Counted from the first letter of the stretch, positions 28,762-39,152 are shown. The stretch is 64,000 nucleotides of DNA from Pseudomonas helvetica (GCF_039908645.1 NZ_CP150917.1:5033501-5097500), one strand, 5' to 3'. A program made the numbers and translations. Notes: generated from the sequence alone by a model not told the origin.

Positions 28762-29867
28762 GTCATTCATTACTGCTGAACCTGCGTAATCTGGCCTGCG
28801 GCTATCAAGACCAGCGGGTCGTCCAGAACCTCAACCTGCACCTCAATGCCGGTGACATCGGTTGCCTGCTCGGCTCGTCCGGCTGCGGCAAGACCACCAC
28901 TCTGCGGGCGATTGCAGGCTTTGAACCGATTCACGAAGGGGAAATCCAGCTGGCCGGTGAAACCATCTCCAGCGCCGGTTTCACCCTCGCGCCGGAAAAA
29001 CGCCGAATCGGCATGGTGTTCCAGGACTATGCGCTGTTCCCGCACCTGAGCGTGGCCGAGAACATCGCCTTTGGCATTCGCAAGCATCCACAGAAGGATC
29101 GGGTCACCGAAGAGATGCTTGAACTGGTCAACCTGAAGCACCTCGGCAAGCGCTTCCCGCACGAACTTTCCGGCGGCCAGCAACAGCGCGTGGCACTGGC
29201 CCGGGCGTTGGCACCGGAGCCGCAACTGCTGTTGCTCGACGAACCGTTCTCCAACCTCGATGGCGAATTACGCCGCAAGCTCAGCCATGAAGTCCGGGAC
29301 ATCCTCAAGGCTCGCGGCACCAGTGCGATTCTGGTGACTCACGACCAGGAAGAAGCCTTTGCCGTCAGCGATCAGGTTGGCGTGTTCAAGGAGGGTCGAC
29401 TGGAGCAGTGGGACACGCCTTACAACCTCTACCACGAACCGCAAACACCGTTTGTGGCGAGCTTTATCGGTCAGGGTTATTTCATTCGCGGTCAGTTGCA
29501 GACCCCGGAATCGGTGCAGACCGAACTGGGTGTGCTGCGCGGTAATCGCGCGTACACCTGGCCTGCCGGTGGCGCCGTGGATGTGTTGCTGCGCCCCGAC
29601 GATATCGTTTACGCGCCCGACAGCCCACTGAAGGCACGGATCGTTGGCAAGACCTTTCTGGGTGCGTCGACGTTGTATCGCTTGCAGCTACCGACCGGCA
29701 GCCAACTGGAATCGATCTTTCCGAGCCATGCCGACCATCTGGTCGGCGCCGATGTCGGCATTCGCGTGGCCGCCGAACACCTGGTGCTGTTCCAGGCCTC
29801 AGGCAGCACGGCAGCGCACATTCCGGCGGTAGAGTCCGGGGTTCGTCGGTACAGCGCTGCGCATTGA
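28758..29867 (+). CDS. ABC transporter ATP-binding protein, FbpC/PotA-like, without partner permease
   Basis: The 369-residue protein has Walker [10 protein letters not shown] (39-47), Q-loop FQDYALFPH, signature LSGGQQQR, Walker B LLLLDEP and switch His in LVTHDQEEA, then a C-terminal TOBE-like regulatory domain (about 240-350). This is the CUT1/Fbp class that energises ferric-ion, polyamine or organic-ion importers. No permease or binding-protein gene is adjacent, so its partner must be elsewhere. ATGA overlap with argF implies coupled translation. Cargo cannot be inferred. Confidence 0.88.
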   Translation: MSHSLLLNLRNLACGYQDQRVVQNLNLHLNAGDIGCLLGSSGCGKTTTLRAIAGFEPIHEGEIQLAGETISSAGFTLAPEKRRIGMVFQDYALFPHLSVAENIAFGIRKHPQKDRVTEEMLELVNLKHLGKRFPHELSGGQQQRVALARALAPEPQLLLLDEPFSNLDGELRRKLSHEVRDILKARGTSAILVTHDQEEAFAVSDQVGVFKEGRLEQWDTPYNLYHEPQTPFVASFIGQGYFIRGQLQTPESVQTELGVLRGNRAYTWPAGGAVDVLLRPDDIVYAPDSPLKARIVGKTFLGASTLYRLQLPTGSQLESIFPSHADHLVGADVGIRVAAEHLVLFQASGSTAAHIPAVESGVRRYSAAH

Positions 29868-29896
29868 ACAATACGGACTAATGTGGAAGCGGCTTT

Positions 29897-29983
29897 TGTG
29901 GGAGCCGGGCTTGCCCGCGATGCAGGCGACTCGGTTTAGTGCCGAAACGAGTTGATGCCATCGCAGGCAAGCCAGCTCCCACA
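29897..29983. repeat. REPIN, GTGGGAGC-GGCTTGCC family
   Basis: TGTGGGAGCCGGGCTTGCC and an imperfect inverse copy (GGCAAGCCAGCTCCCACA) enclose GCGATG/CATCGC inner arms. It lies between the convergent ABC ATPase and phzF-like genes. Confidence 0.85.
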
Positions 29984-30017
29984 AAAGCCGGCCCGCACTC
30001 ACACACTGATTGATGAG

Positions 30018-30800
30018 TTAACCCATCATCAACGTCCCGCTGGCCACCAGCGTCGCGTTACCCCCGATCTTCACCCGATCCCCTTCCAGGCGGCAAAACA
30101 ACGCCCCGCCCCGCGCCGAACACTGATACGCCGTCAGGCTCGATTTATCCAAACGCTGCGCCCAGTACGGAATCAGACTGCAATGAGTCGAGCCGGTGAC
30201 CGGGTCTTCGTTGATACCGATGGCCGGTGCGAAGTACCGCGAGACGAAATCATGCCGCGAACCCGGCGCAGTCACGATCGCGCCGGGCCAAGGCAGCTTC
30301 GCCAGCGCGGCCATGTCCGGCTGGCAATCGAGCACCGCCTGCTCCGACTCCAGCACCACGAACAATTCGTTGGAACCCAGCACATCAATTGCCTGCACGC
30401 CCAGCGCCCGCTGCACCTCGAGGGTCACGCCGACTTCGCGCAGTTCAATCGCCGGAAAGTCCAGCCACAGCCGCTCGCCTTCCCGACGCACACTCAAGGG
30501 GCCGGACTTACTGATGAAGTCCAGGCGCTCGACCGGTTCTTTATAGACCTCGAACAACACATAAGCACTGGCCAGCGTCGCATGGCCGCACAACGGTACT
30601 TCGGTGGTCGGCGTGAACCAGCGGATACGCCAGCCTTGCGCCTCACGCACCACAAACGCAGTTTCGGCAAGGTTGTGTTCAGCGGCTATTTTTTGCATCA
30701 GCTCATCAGCGAGCCAGGCGTCGAGCCGATAGACCATTGCCGGATTGCCACTGAACGGTTGGTCACTGAACGCGTCGACCTGATGAAACGCTAGCTGCAT
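30018..30800 (-). CDS. PhzF family isomerase/epimerase-like protein
   Basis: The 260-residue protein has the PhzF fold marks: the catalytic Glu in HNLAETAFV, FTPTTEVPLCGHATLASA, and in the second half EDPVTGSTHCSLIPYWA. PhzF of phenazine synthesis and DapF-like enzymes share this fold, but most genomic copies, like this one outside any phenazine operon, have unknown substrates. The ATG at 30800 has AAGGAGAA before it. A MITE-like element begins only 20 bases upstream of the start, so its promoter may lie in or beyond that element. Confidence 0.85.
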   Translation of the reverse strand: MQLAFHQVDAFSDQPFSGNPAMVYRLDAWLADELMQKIAAEHNLAETAFVVREAQGWRIRWFTPTTEVPLCGHATLASAYVLFEVYKEPVERLDFISKSGPLSVRREGERLWLDFPAIELREVGVTLEVQRALGVQAIDVLGSNELFVVLESEQAVLDCQPDMAALAKLPWPGAIVTAPGSRHDFVSRYFAPAIGINEDPVTGSTHCSLIPYWAQRLDKSSLTAYQCSARGGALFCRLEGDRVKIGGNATLVASGTLMMG

Positions 30801-30820
30801 GAGTGTTCTCCTTCTTGTTA

Positions 30821-30961
30821 GGGCCTGTACGAAAACTCGCCGAACGGCGATCAGGCAAGGCAAAAACAGGCGAGGAAGCGGAGTTTAGGCCCCTAAATGA
30901 GCATTCCGAGCCTGTTTTTAACGCAGCCTGGTCGACGTGCAGGCAGTTTTCGTACAGGGCC
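30821..30961. mobile_element. MITE-like palindromic element
   Basis: The ends share CCTGTACGAAAACT in inverted orientation (30824-30837 and 30945-30958). Inside, AAAAACAGGC (30862) and GCCTGTTTTT (30910) form a second inverted pair around a TTTAGG-CC-CCTAAA core. No coding frame is present. It fits a non-autonomous transposon remnant of about 140 bases; the parent transposase is not in the window. Confidence 0.7.
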
Positions 30962-31041
30962 TAGGCGAAGGCGAGCATGCAACGGCCATTACCCGGCTAC
31001 CAGAGACAGAACCTGCCGATTTTCACCATACAGCGCGGTGG

Positions 31042-31512
31042 TCAGGCCCGGCCGATATCGGCGAATTTGGCTTGGGTGTGCTCGGCCAGCACCGTCGCTG
31101 CCAACTCGACCTCAAGGCCACGCCGGCCAGCGCTGACGTAAATACTCGCGAAAGGCTGCGCACTGTTATCGATGAACGTGCGCAAACGCTTCTTCTGCCC
31201 TAACGGGCTGATGCCCCCCAGCAAGTAACCGGTGGCCCGTTGCGCGGCGGCGGGATCAGCCATTTCGACTTTCTTCACCCCGGCGGCATGCGCCAGCGCT
31301 TTCAAGTCCAGACTTCCGACGACCGGTACGACGGCCACCAGCAACTCCCCCTTCTCACTCGCGGCCAACAGCGTTTTGAACACTTGCGCCGGATCCAGCC
31401 CGAGCTTTTCCGCTGCCTCCAGACCGTAGGACGCAGCCTTCGGATCATGTTCATAACTGTGCACGCGATGTTCGGCACGAACTTTTTTCAACAGATCCAA
31501 TGCGGGGGTCAT
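31042..31512 (-). CDS. ybaK: Cys-tRNA(Pro) deacylase YbaK
   Basis: The 156-residue protein is a YbaK/EbsC-type trans-editing enzyme that removes cysteine wrongly attached to tRNA-Pro. The key Lys46 is in AQVFKTLLA, and the [17 protein letters not shown] segment is typical. The ATG at 31512 starts the fold ([10 protein letters not shown]). It is separated from phzF by the MITE-like element. Confidence 0.92.
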   Translation of the reverse strand: MTPALDLLKKVRAEHRVHSYEHDPKAASYGLEAAEKLGLDPAQVFKTLLAASEKGELLVAVVPVVGSLDLKALAHAAGVKKVEMADPAAAQRATGYLLGGISPLGQKKRLRTFIDNSAQPFASIYVSAGRRGLEVELAATVLAEHTQAKFADIGRA

Positions 31513-31711
31513 GGCAGCTCCAAGCCTGGCGATAGCAGAAAAATACTGCGCTGGATTCTAGGCCATCACCGAGCAAAAGGCTCTATTACCGGCCCCTACC
31601 CGCTCAGGAATAAGCAAACGCAGGACAAAATCCAGCCATCTCCCGAGCCCATCCAAATGATCATTCAGCTGACCAATAGTTTAAATATGACCGATGGTTC
31701 ACTTTCGACCT

Positions 31712-31738
31712 TTGACATCAGCATTTCTTGTCTATATT
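31712..31738 (+). promoter_or_regulatory. Candidate glpF promoter
   Basis: TTGACA and TATATT are spaced by 15 bases, 144 bases before the ATG. The hexamers are strong; the spacing is short. Confidence 0.5.
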
Positions 31739-31856
31739 TTTTCGAATCTGAATAATGCATAAACGTTTCTGCGTAGTACCCGGCAGTAGGCCGAGACCAG
31801 GATGGGGATCCTGCCTCGGTGAAAATCGCGCCCTGACCATTTCGAGAAGAGCGCCC

Positions 31857-31871
31857 AACAACAACAAAAAC
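31857..31871 (+). promoter_or_regulatory. Hfq/Crc-type CA motif at the glpF ribosome site
   Basis: AACAACAACAAAAAC contains two AANAANAA units, the known Hfq/Crc target in Pseudomonas, and ends one base before the GAGG ribosome site. This predicts catabolite repression of GlpF translation. Confidence 0.6.
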
Positions 31872-31881
31872 GAGGTTTTCA

Positions 31882-32733
31882 ATGACAACTGCATCGCAAC
31901 AACCATCGCTCTCGAGCCAATGCATGGCCGAGTTCCTGGGTACTGCCTTATTGATTTTTTTTGGTACTGGCTGTGTTGCCGCGCTCAAAGTCGCGGGTGC
32001 CAGCTTTGGACTTTGGGAAATCAGCATCATCTGGGGGATCGGCGTCAGCATGGCGATCTACCTGACCGCAGGTGTTTCCGGCGCTCACCTGAACCCGGCC
32101 GTCAGCATCGCGCTGTGCATATTCGCTGATTTCGAGAAGCGTAAACTGCCGCTCTACATCTTCTCCCAGGTCGCTGGTGCCTTCTGCGCAGCGTTGTTGG
32201 TTTACACGCTTTACAGCAACCTGTTCTTCGATTTCGAACAAACTCACCAGATGGTTCGTGGCACACAAGCCAGCCTCGAACTGGCCTCGGTGTTCTCCAC
32301 GTTCCCGAACCCTGCCCTGTCGACAACCCAGGCGTTTCTGGTGGAGGTGATCATCACCGCGATCCTGATGGGCGTGATCATGTCCCTGACCGACGACAAC
32401 AATGGCCTGCCTAAAGGCCCGTTGGCGCCACTGTTGATCGGCTTGCTGATCGCCGTTATTGGTAGCTCGATGGGCCCGCTGACCGGTTTTGCGATGAACC
32501 CCGCGCGAGACTTCGGTCCTAAGCTGATGACTTTCTTCGCTGGCTGGGGTGAAATTTCCTTCACTGGCGGCCGTGATATTCCGTACTTCCTGATTCCGAT
32601 TTTTGCACCGATCCTGGGTGCCTGCCTCGGCGCTGCGGCCTATCGCGGGCTGATTGCCCGCCATCTACCGATCGCCATACCTGCTACAAAGGATGCAGAA
32701 CCCGCCATTGACGGCAAAGCACGAATCTCCTGA
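31882..32733 (+). CDS. glpF: Glycerol facilitator (aquaglyceroporin)
   Basis: The 283-residue inner-membrane channel lets glycerol diffuse in. The two half-helix motifs are GAHLNPAVS and the Asp-bearing FAMNPARDFGP, the latter marking the glycerol-conducting class. Six hydrophobic helices are visible. GAGG lies 6 bases before the ATG. It starts the glpF-glpK-glpR cluster and lies 77 bases before glpK. Confidence 0.97.
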   Translation: MTTASQQPSLSSQCMAEFLGTALLIFFGTGCVAALKVAGASFGLWEISIIWGIGVSMAIYLTAGVSGAHLNPAVSIALCIFADFEKRKLPLYIFSQVAGAFCAALLVYTLYSNLFFDFEQTHQMVRGTQASLELASVFSTFPNPALSTTQAFLVEVIITAILMGVIMSLTDDNNGLPKGPLAPLLIGLLIAVIGSSMGPLTGFAMNPARDFGPKLMTFFAGWGEISFTGGRDIPYFLIPIFAPILGACLGAAAYRGLIARHLPIAIPATKDAEPAIDGKARIS

Positions 32734-32765
32734 AAACGGCGGCGCGCGATCCTGCCCACCATTGA

Positions 32766-34316
<1,551 letters not shown>

Positions 34317-34411
34317 GCCAAGTAGCGGATTCGTATCGGTATGTAACTGGTAGGGAGGTGATTCGTACGGCATCATGGGCAAATTTTGCACGGCAGCCCA
34401 AAGGAAGCCCT

Positions 34412-35167
34412 ATGAATCTGCCTCCCCGTCAGCAGCAAATCCTCGAACTGGTTCGCGAACGCGGCTACGTCAGCATCGAGGAAATGGCTCAGCTATTTGT
34501 TGTTACACCACAGACCATCCGCCGCGACATCAATCAATTGGCGGAAGTGAATTTGCTGCGTCGCTATCATGGCGGCGCCGCTTACGATTCAAGTGTCGAA
34601 AACACCGCCTACGCCATGCGCGCCGATCAGATGCGCGATGAGAAACAGCGCATCGCCGAAGCTATCGCCGCACAAATCCCCGATCACGCCTCGCTGTTCA
34701 TCAATATCGGTACCACCACCGAATCCATTGCCCGGGCGCTGCTCAATCACAACTATCTCAAGGTGATCACCAATAACCTGCACGTCGCCTCGATCCTCAG
34801 CGCCAAGGATGACTTCGAAGTCCTGCTGGCCGGTGGCAACGTGCGCCGTGATGGCGGCGTAGTCGGTCAGGCCTGCGTCGACTTCATCAACCAGTTCAAG
34901 GTCGACTTTGCGCTGGTCGGCATCAGTGGTATCGATGAAGACGGCAGCCTGCTCGACTTTGACTACCAGGAAGTACGGGTCTCCCAGGCGATCATCGCCA
35001 ACGCCCGGCAAGTCCTGCTGGCAGCAGACTCCAGCAAGTTCGGCCGCAACGCCATGGTCCGCCTGGGACCGATCAGCCTGATCGACTGCCTGGTGACCGA
35101 CCACGCGCCGGTTCCGGCATTGGCGCAACTGCTGAGCCAGCACAAGATTCGGCTGGAAGTCGTTTAA
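34412..35167 (+). CDS. glpR: Glycerol-3-phosphate regulon repressor GlpR (DeoR family)
   Basis: The 251-residue repressor has an N-terminal winged helix (about residues 3-55, with [13 protein letters not shown]) and a C-terminal sugar-phosphate sensor domain ([27 protein letters not shown]). It binds glp operators and is released by glycerol 3-phosphate. AAGGAAG precedes the ATG at 34412, so an in-frame GTG 18 codons upstream is less likely. Operator-like sites stand upstream of glpD. Confidence 0.95.
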   Translation: MNLPPRQQQILELVRERGYVSIEEMAQLFVVTPQTIRRDINQLAEVNLLRRYHGGAAYDSSVENTAYAMRADQMRDEKQRIAEAIAAQIPDHASLFINIGTTTESIARALLNHNYLKVITNNLHVASILSAKDDFEVLLAGGNVRRDGGVVGQACVDFINQFKVDFALVGISGIDEDGSLLDFDYQEVRVSQAIIANARQVLLAADSSKFGRNAMVRLGPISLIDCLVTDHAPVPALAQLLSQHKIRLEVV

Positions 35168-35187
35168 ACCGCGGAACGCGGTTAAAC
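35162..35187 (+). terminator. Hairpin at the end of glpR
   Basis: GTTTAAACCGCG and CGCGG-TTAAAC form a stem (one bulged base) that includes the stop codon. There is no T run after it, so it may stabilise the transcript end rather than terminate. Confidence 0.5.
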
Positions 35188-35190
35188 GAC

Positions 35191-35258
35191 TGTAGGAGCA
35201 CGGCTTGCCAGCGATGGCCTACTCAAGAACGCCATCGCCGGTAAGCCGTGCCCCTACA
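35191..35258. repeat. Short REPIN, GTAGGAGC-GGCTTGCC family
   Basis: TGTAGGAGCACGGCTTGCC pairs with an inverse copy (GGTAAGCCGTGCCCCTACA) around GCGATGG / CCATCGC-like inner arms. It lies between glpR and glpD. Confidence 0.8.
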
Positions 35259-35293
35259 ATATCTGCGACCCACTCCCCATCGCATCTGCTTTC

Positions 35294-35313
35294 AATGTTC
35301 GAAAATTTTCCTT
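35294..35313 (+). promoter_or_regulatory. Weak GlpR-type operator upstream of glpD
   Basis: AATGTTCGAAAA gives a perfect left half of the enterobacterial GlpR operator pattern; the right half is poor (15 of 20 positions overall). Confidence 0.4.
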
Positions 35314-35377
35314 TCCCCTCTCTTCGATCAGAATTTTCAATCGAAGCCGACTGGTTGCGCCTGGATTTATGCGCTAC

Positions 35378-35397
35378 TATTTTCGCAAATGAACATT
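35378..35397 (+). promoter_or_regulatory. GlpR operator 1 at glpD
   Basis: TATTTTCGCAAATGAACATT fits the GlpR pattern WATKYTCGWWAWCGAMCATW at 18 of 20 positions. Confidence 0.7.
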
Positions 35398-35417
35398 AAT
35401 GTTCGAATTCAAATATA
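35398..35417 (+). promoter_or_regulatory. GlpR operator 2 at glpD
   Basis: AATGTTCGAATTCAAATATA directly abuts operator 1 and fits the same pattern at 17 of 20 positions. The junction forms a GAACATTAATGTTC palindrome. It ends 22 bases before the glpD ATG. Confidence 0.7.
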
Positions 35418-35439
35418 GAAAGTACCCCGAGGCCAGCCG

Positions 35440-36978
35440 ATGCCCACTTCAACCTTACCTATGCCCCCTCTTGCCGAGGTCTACGATATCGCCGTCATTG
35501 GTGGTGGGATAAACGGTGTGGGGATTGCAGCGGATGCCGCCGGTCGCGGTCTTTCGGTGTTCCTTTGCGAAAAGGACGATCTGGCCAGTCATACCTCGTC
35601 CGCCAGCAGCAAGCTGATCCACGGCGGCCTGCGCTACCTCGAGCACTACGAATTCCGCCTCGTGCGTGAGGCCTTGGCCGAGCGTGAAGTGCTGTTGGCC
35701 AAGGCCCCGCACATCGTCAAGCCAATGCGCTTCGTGTTGCCACACCGTCCGCACCTGCGCCCGGCGTGGATGATCCGTGCAGGCCTGTTCCTTTATGACC
35801 ATCTTGGCAAGCGGGAAAAACTCGCCGGCTCCAAAAGCCTGAAGTTCGGGGCCGACAGTGCGCTGAAAAGCGAAATCACCAAAGGCTTCGAATACTCCGA
35901 TTGCTGGGTCGACGACGCCCGTCTGGTGGTGCTCAATGCCATGGCTGCCCGCGAAAAAGGCGCCCACGTTCACACCCAGACCCGCTGTGTCAGCGCCCGT
36001 CGCAGCAAAGGCCTGTGGGAGTTGAACCTGGAACGCACCGATGGCCGCCTGTTCTCGATCCGCGCCAAGGCGCTGGTGAATGCTGCCGGTCCATGGGTCG
36101 CCAAGTTCATTCGTGATGACCTGAAGATGGAATCGCCTTACGGCATCCGCCTGATTCAGGGCAGCCACCTGATCGTGCCGAAGCTGTACGAAGGCGAACA
36201 CGCGCATATCTTGCAGAACGAAGACCAACGCATCGTGTTCACCATTCCATACCTCAATCAATTCACCCTGATTGGTACCACGGACCGTGAGTACACCGGC
36301 GATCCAGCGAAAGTCGCCATCACCGAAGGCGAGACCGATTACCTGCTGAAAGTGGTCAACGCGCACTTCAAGAAACAAATCAGCCGCAGCGACATCCTGC
36401 ACACCTATTCCGGCGTTCGTCCGCTGTGCAACGACGAATCCGACAATCCTTCGGCCGTGACCCGCGATTACACCCTGGCGCTGTCTGGCAGCGCAGAAGA
36501 AGCGCCGCTGCTGTCGGTGTTCGGTGGCAAACTGACCACCTACCGCAAACTGGCCGAGTCGGCCATGGCGCAGCTGGCACCGTACTTCAAGGGCATGAAG
36601 CCGAGCTGGACCGCGCAAGCGACCCTGCCGGGCGGCGAAGACATGACCACGCCACAGGCCTTGAGCGCGTTGATTCGCGACAAGTTCGACTGGTTGCCGA
36701 CGGAAATCGCCCGACGCTGGGCCACCACCTATGGCAGCCGTACCTGGCGCCTGCTTGAAGGTGTACAGAGCCTGAAGGACATGGGCGAACACCTCGGTGG
36801 CGGTCTCTACACCCGCGAAGTCGATTACCTGTGCAGCGAAGAATGGGCCACCAGCGCTCACGACATTCTCTGGCGTCGCAGCAAACTGGGTTTGTTCACC
36901 ACCCAGGCAGAGCAAGAGAACGTCCAGCTGTACCTGAACAAGCTCGAGCAGAACCGCAGCAAGATCGAAGCGGCCTGA
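35440..36978 (+). CDS. glpD: Aerobic glycerol-3-phosphate dehydrogenase
   Basis: The 512-residue FAD enzyme sits on the inner face of the cytoplasmic membrane and oxidises glycerol 3-phosphate to dihydroxyacetone phosphate, feeding quinones. The FAD-binding AVIGGGINGVGIAADAAGRG is near the N-terminus, shown by its GGGxxG core, followed by SSASSKLIHGGLRYLE and, later, FTLIGTTDREYTGD. The last 120 residues form the helical cap. Tandem GlpR-type sites precede it and a strong terminator follows. Confidence 0.98.
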   Translation: MPTSTLPMPPLAEVYDIAVIGGGINGVGIAADAAGRGLSVFLCEKDDLASHTSSASSKLIHGGLRYLEHYEFRLVREALAEREVLLAKAPHIVKPMRFVLPHRPHLRPAWMIRAGLFLYDHLGKREKLAGSKSLKFGADSALKSEITKGFEYSDCWVDDARLVVLNAMAAREKGAHVHTQTRCVSARRSKGLWELNLERTDGRLFSIRAKALVNAAGPWVAKFIRDDLKMESPYGIRLIQGSHLIVPKLYEGEHAHILQNEDQRIVFTIPYLNQFTLIGTTDREYTGDPAKVAITEGETDYLLKVVNAHFKKQISRSDILHTYSGVRPLCNDESDNPSAVTRDYTLALSGSAEEAPLLSVFGGKLTTYRKLAESAMAQLAPYFKGMKPSWTAQATLPGGEDMTTPQALSALIRDKFDWLPTEIARRWATTYGSRTWRLLEGVQSLKDMGEHLGGGLYTREVDYLCSEEWATSAHDILWRRSKLGLFTTQAEQENVQLYLNKLEQNRSKIEAA

Positions 36979-36997
36979 TCGGTAATCCGGCTCAACC

Positions 36998-37031
36998 AAA
37001 GCCCCTGAATCTCACGATTCAGGGGCTTTGG
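36998..37031. terminator. Bidirectional terminator after glpD
   Basis: AAAGCCCCTGAATC pairs with GATTCAGGGGCTTT around TCAC. It serves glpD and the convergent QEGLA gene. Confidence 0.85.
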
Positions 37032-37053
37032 TTTAGAAGATCTTTCGACGCCA

Positions 37054-38331
37054 TTACAAAATGTTCGAGTAATCCGCTTCGATCCGGTCCAGGCTCAGAT
37101 GGTTGAGGAAGTTGGAGAAACACATCCAGGCCGACAAGGCGTTCATGTCACGGAACTGGTCCGGCAGGTACTTGGGTGGTTCCACCAGGCCCTCATCCAC
37201 CAACTGACGCAGGGTGCGCATGTCTTCCAGGGTGGTCTTGCCGCAAAACAGCAAAGGGATCTGCTCAAGCTTGCCTTTACGCACGGCCAACTGAATGTAG
37301 TTGTAAACCATGATAAAGCCCTTGAGGTAGGACAAGTCCTTGGTGAATGGCAGACCAGTGGGTATCGAACCGCGGAAAACCCGACTGGCATTGCTATAGC
37401 TTTCAGCCATCTCGAAGCCTTGAGCGCGGAAGAACTCGAAGATCTGCAAGAAGTCCGCGCCCTCCTCGGCCATGTGAATCGCCCGGGTACGGTTGGTCAG
37501 TTTGCGCAAGCGACTCGGATAGGACGCAAAGGTGATGATTTCCATCAGGATCGCCAACCCCTCCTGGGTCACGGTCGACGACGGTGGACCTTTGGAAAGG
37601 AAAGTGCAGATCGGCTGATTCAGACCGTTAAGCGTGGTGCCGACATGCACCAGCCCTTCATGGACTTCCAGGGCGCGCACGTCACGTTCGTTGAACATCG
37701 CGTCAGCGCGGATCTTGATGTAGTCGGCACCAGCCGCCGCATCCGCGACAATACCGTCGGACTCGAACACCCGAATGGTTTCCTCGGCTTCGCCAAAGAC
37801 CTTGTTCAAACGGGTTTGCAGCAAGTGCACGGCTTCCTTGGCGGTGAGGATCTTCGGTTCGTCCTTGAGGTCGCCCCGGCCATCGATGTTGTTCAGGTAG
37901 TCGGACATCATCAGGCCAAGGTCGGCCAGGGTCGGGTCACCGGCGTGGAACGCATCGGACGCCGCGCCGTAAAGCTCCTGGGAGATCAACCCGAAATCTT
38001 CGGTGCCACGTGCTTCGAGCATCCGCACCACCATGCGGTATTCCTTGCACATGCGACGCATGATCTGCCCGACCGGGTTGAACTGGCCGAGCTGACGGGT
38101 GATGTCGCGCTCGATGTTCTGGAATTCCAGCTTCACTTTGCTGGAGTCAAAGGACAGTGGCCGGTTGAGGTAGTAGTCGCGATCCACCGCCGGCATTTCC
38201 TTGCCTTTGGCCTTGAGGAAACCCTTGCGGATGTTGTCGTCCCACTTGACCGCATCGAGTACCCGAATCGGCGTCTGCGCCAGCACTATGCGATCGGACA
38301 ACGTGCGTATCGTCTGCTGGTATTCGTCCAC
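37054..38331 (-). CDS. QEGLA-motif protein (DUF1704, MATCAP-like putative metallopeptidase)
   Basis: The 425-residue protein belongs to the family annotated as flavohemoglobin expression-modulating QEGLA motif proteins. The name motif is at residues 256-260 (VTQEGLAIL). A metal-binding HEGLVH (HExxxH) stands at 224-229. The family is related to eukaryotic KIAA0895/MATCAP tyrosine carboxypeptidases that trim tubulin, but a bacterial substrate is not known. The start is a GTG with CAGGAG upstream. It lies 42 bases downstream of a TetR gene on the same strand, suggesting they form one unit. Confidence 0.88.
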   Translation of the reverse strand: MDEYQQTIRTLSDRIVLAQTPIRVLDAVKWDDNIRKGFLKAKGKEMPAVDRDYYLNRPLSFDSSKVKLEFQNIERDITRQLGQFNPVGQIMRRMCKEYRMVVRMLEARGTEDFGLISQELYGAASDAFHAGDPTLADLGLMMSDYLNNIDGRGDLKDEPKILTAKEAVHLLQTRLNKVFGEAEETIRVFESDGIVADAAAGADYIKIRADAMFNERDVRALEVHEGLVHVGTTLNGLNQPICTFLSKGPPSSTVTQEGLAILMEIITFASYPSRLRKLTNRTRAIHMAEEGADFLQIFEFFRAQGFEMAESYSNASRVFRGSIPTGLPFTKDLSYLKGFIMVYNYIQLAVRKGKLEQIPLLFCGKTTLEDMRTLRQLVDEGLVEPPKYLPDQFRDMNALSAWMCFSNFLNHLSLDRIEADYSNIL

Positions 38332-38373
38332 CCGGTGCTCCTGTTGATAACCGTTGCGTATCGCGTGTTTTGA

Positions 38374-39090
38374 TCAGGCCGACGCCAGCACCAGGTGCAT
38401 ATATCGCGTCAGAATGCCGAGCATCTCTTGTTCGGCCTCGGGCTCTGCGTCGTTGAGCAGGCCCTGATATTCCATCCGGCCGATAATCGCCGTCAACACT
38501 TTGGCATCCTGCTGCGGCTCTCGCGAACCCAATACCTGGAAAAGCTGGCAAGTGCCCTGCAAGAGAATTTGCTGATGCGAGCGCACCAGCAGCGCCAGGC
38601 GCGGGTTGAGCAACGCTTCCTGGCGGAAGGCCTGCTCGGCCATCAGGTGCTCGCGGCGGTTGATCAATTGCCGGTGAACATAGTCCGCCATCAGCCGTGC
38701 GATGTCGTCAGCCAACTGTGAGCGGCACTCGGGGCTGCCGTCGCCGCTGATGACCATCTCGCGCAACAAGCCTTCGTTATTGGCCCACAACCTGGCCATG
38801 TAGGCGGCGCTACGTTCGACGTATTGAGCGAAGGTATCGGTGAGCAGGTCATCGATATCCTTGAAATAGTAAGTGGTCGCCGACAGCGGCACACCCGCTT
38901 CGGCGGCCACGGCGCGGTGACGTACCGCACGAACACCGTCGCGTACGACGATGCGCATCGCTGCATCGAGAATTTCCTGTCGACGCTGCTCGCTTCCCTG
39001 TCGGCTGGCTTTGCGTCCCTGATACTGAACGCTTTCAGCAACCGCAGTGGCGATGCCAGCTGCTCCTTCTTGAGCCAATGCACGATTCAC
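38374..39090 (-). CDS. TetR family transcriptional regulator
   Basis: The 238-residue protein has an N-terminal helix-turn-helix (about residues 33-80, RRQEILDAAMRIV, HRAVAAEAGVPLSATTYYF) and a longer helical ligand domain. An unusual N-terminal extension of about 30 residues precedes the DNA-binding domain. The start is probably the GTG at 39090, with AGAGGA upstream. It sits between lysS and the QEGLA gene, a conserved Pseudomonas neighbourhood. Its ligand and operator are unknown. Confidence 0.9.
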   Translation of the reverse strand: MNRALAQEGAAGIATAVAESVQYQGRKASRQGSEQRRQEILDAAMRIVVRDGVRAVRHRAVAAEAGVPLSATTYYFKDIDDLLTDTFAQYVERSAAYMARLWANNEGLLREMVISGDGSPECRSQLADDIARLMADYVHRQLINRREHLMAEQAFRQEALLNPRLALLVRSHQQILLQGTCQLFQVLGSREPQQDAKVLTAIIGRMEYQGLLNDAEPEAEQEMLGILTRYMHLVLASA

Positions 39091-39152
39091 GACAGATATT
39101 CCTCTCTAACGTCAAAAGTAACCAATTGATACGTTTGTACCAGACAGGCAAT

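Larger units (their letters stand above)
31513..31881. other. Control region between ybaK and glpF
   Basis: The 369 bases hold the ybaK promoter, a good sigma70-like promoter for glpF (31712-31738), a weak GlpR-like match overlapping its -10 (31737-31756, 14 of 20 positions) and an A-rich Hfq/Crc-type motif next to the glpF ribosome site. Confidence 0.6.

Noticed and set aside
35455..36999. A 514-codon open frame antisense to glpD
   Set aside because: glpD is complete on the plus strand; the antisense frame has shadow-type composition and no ribosome site.
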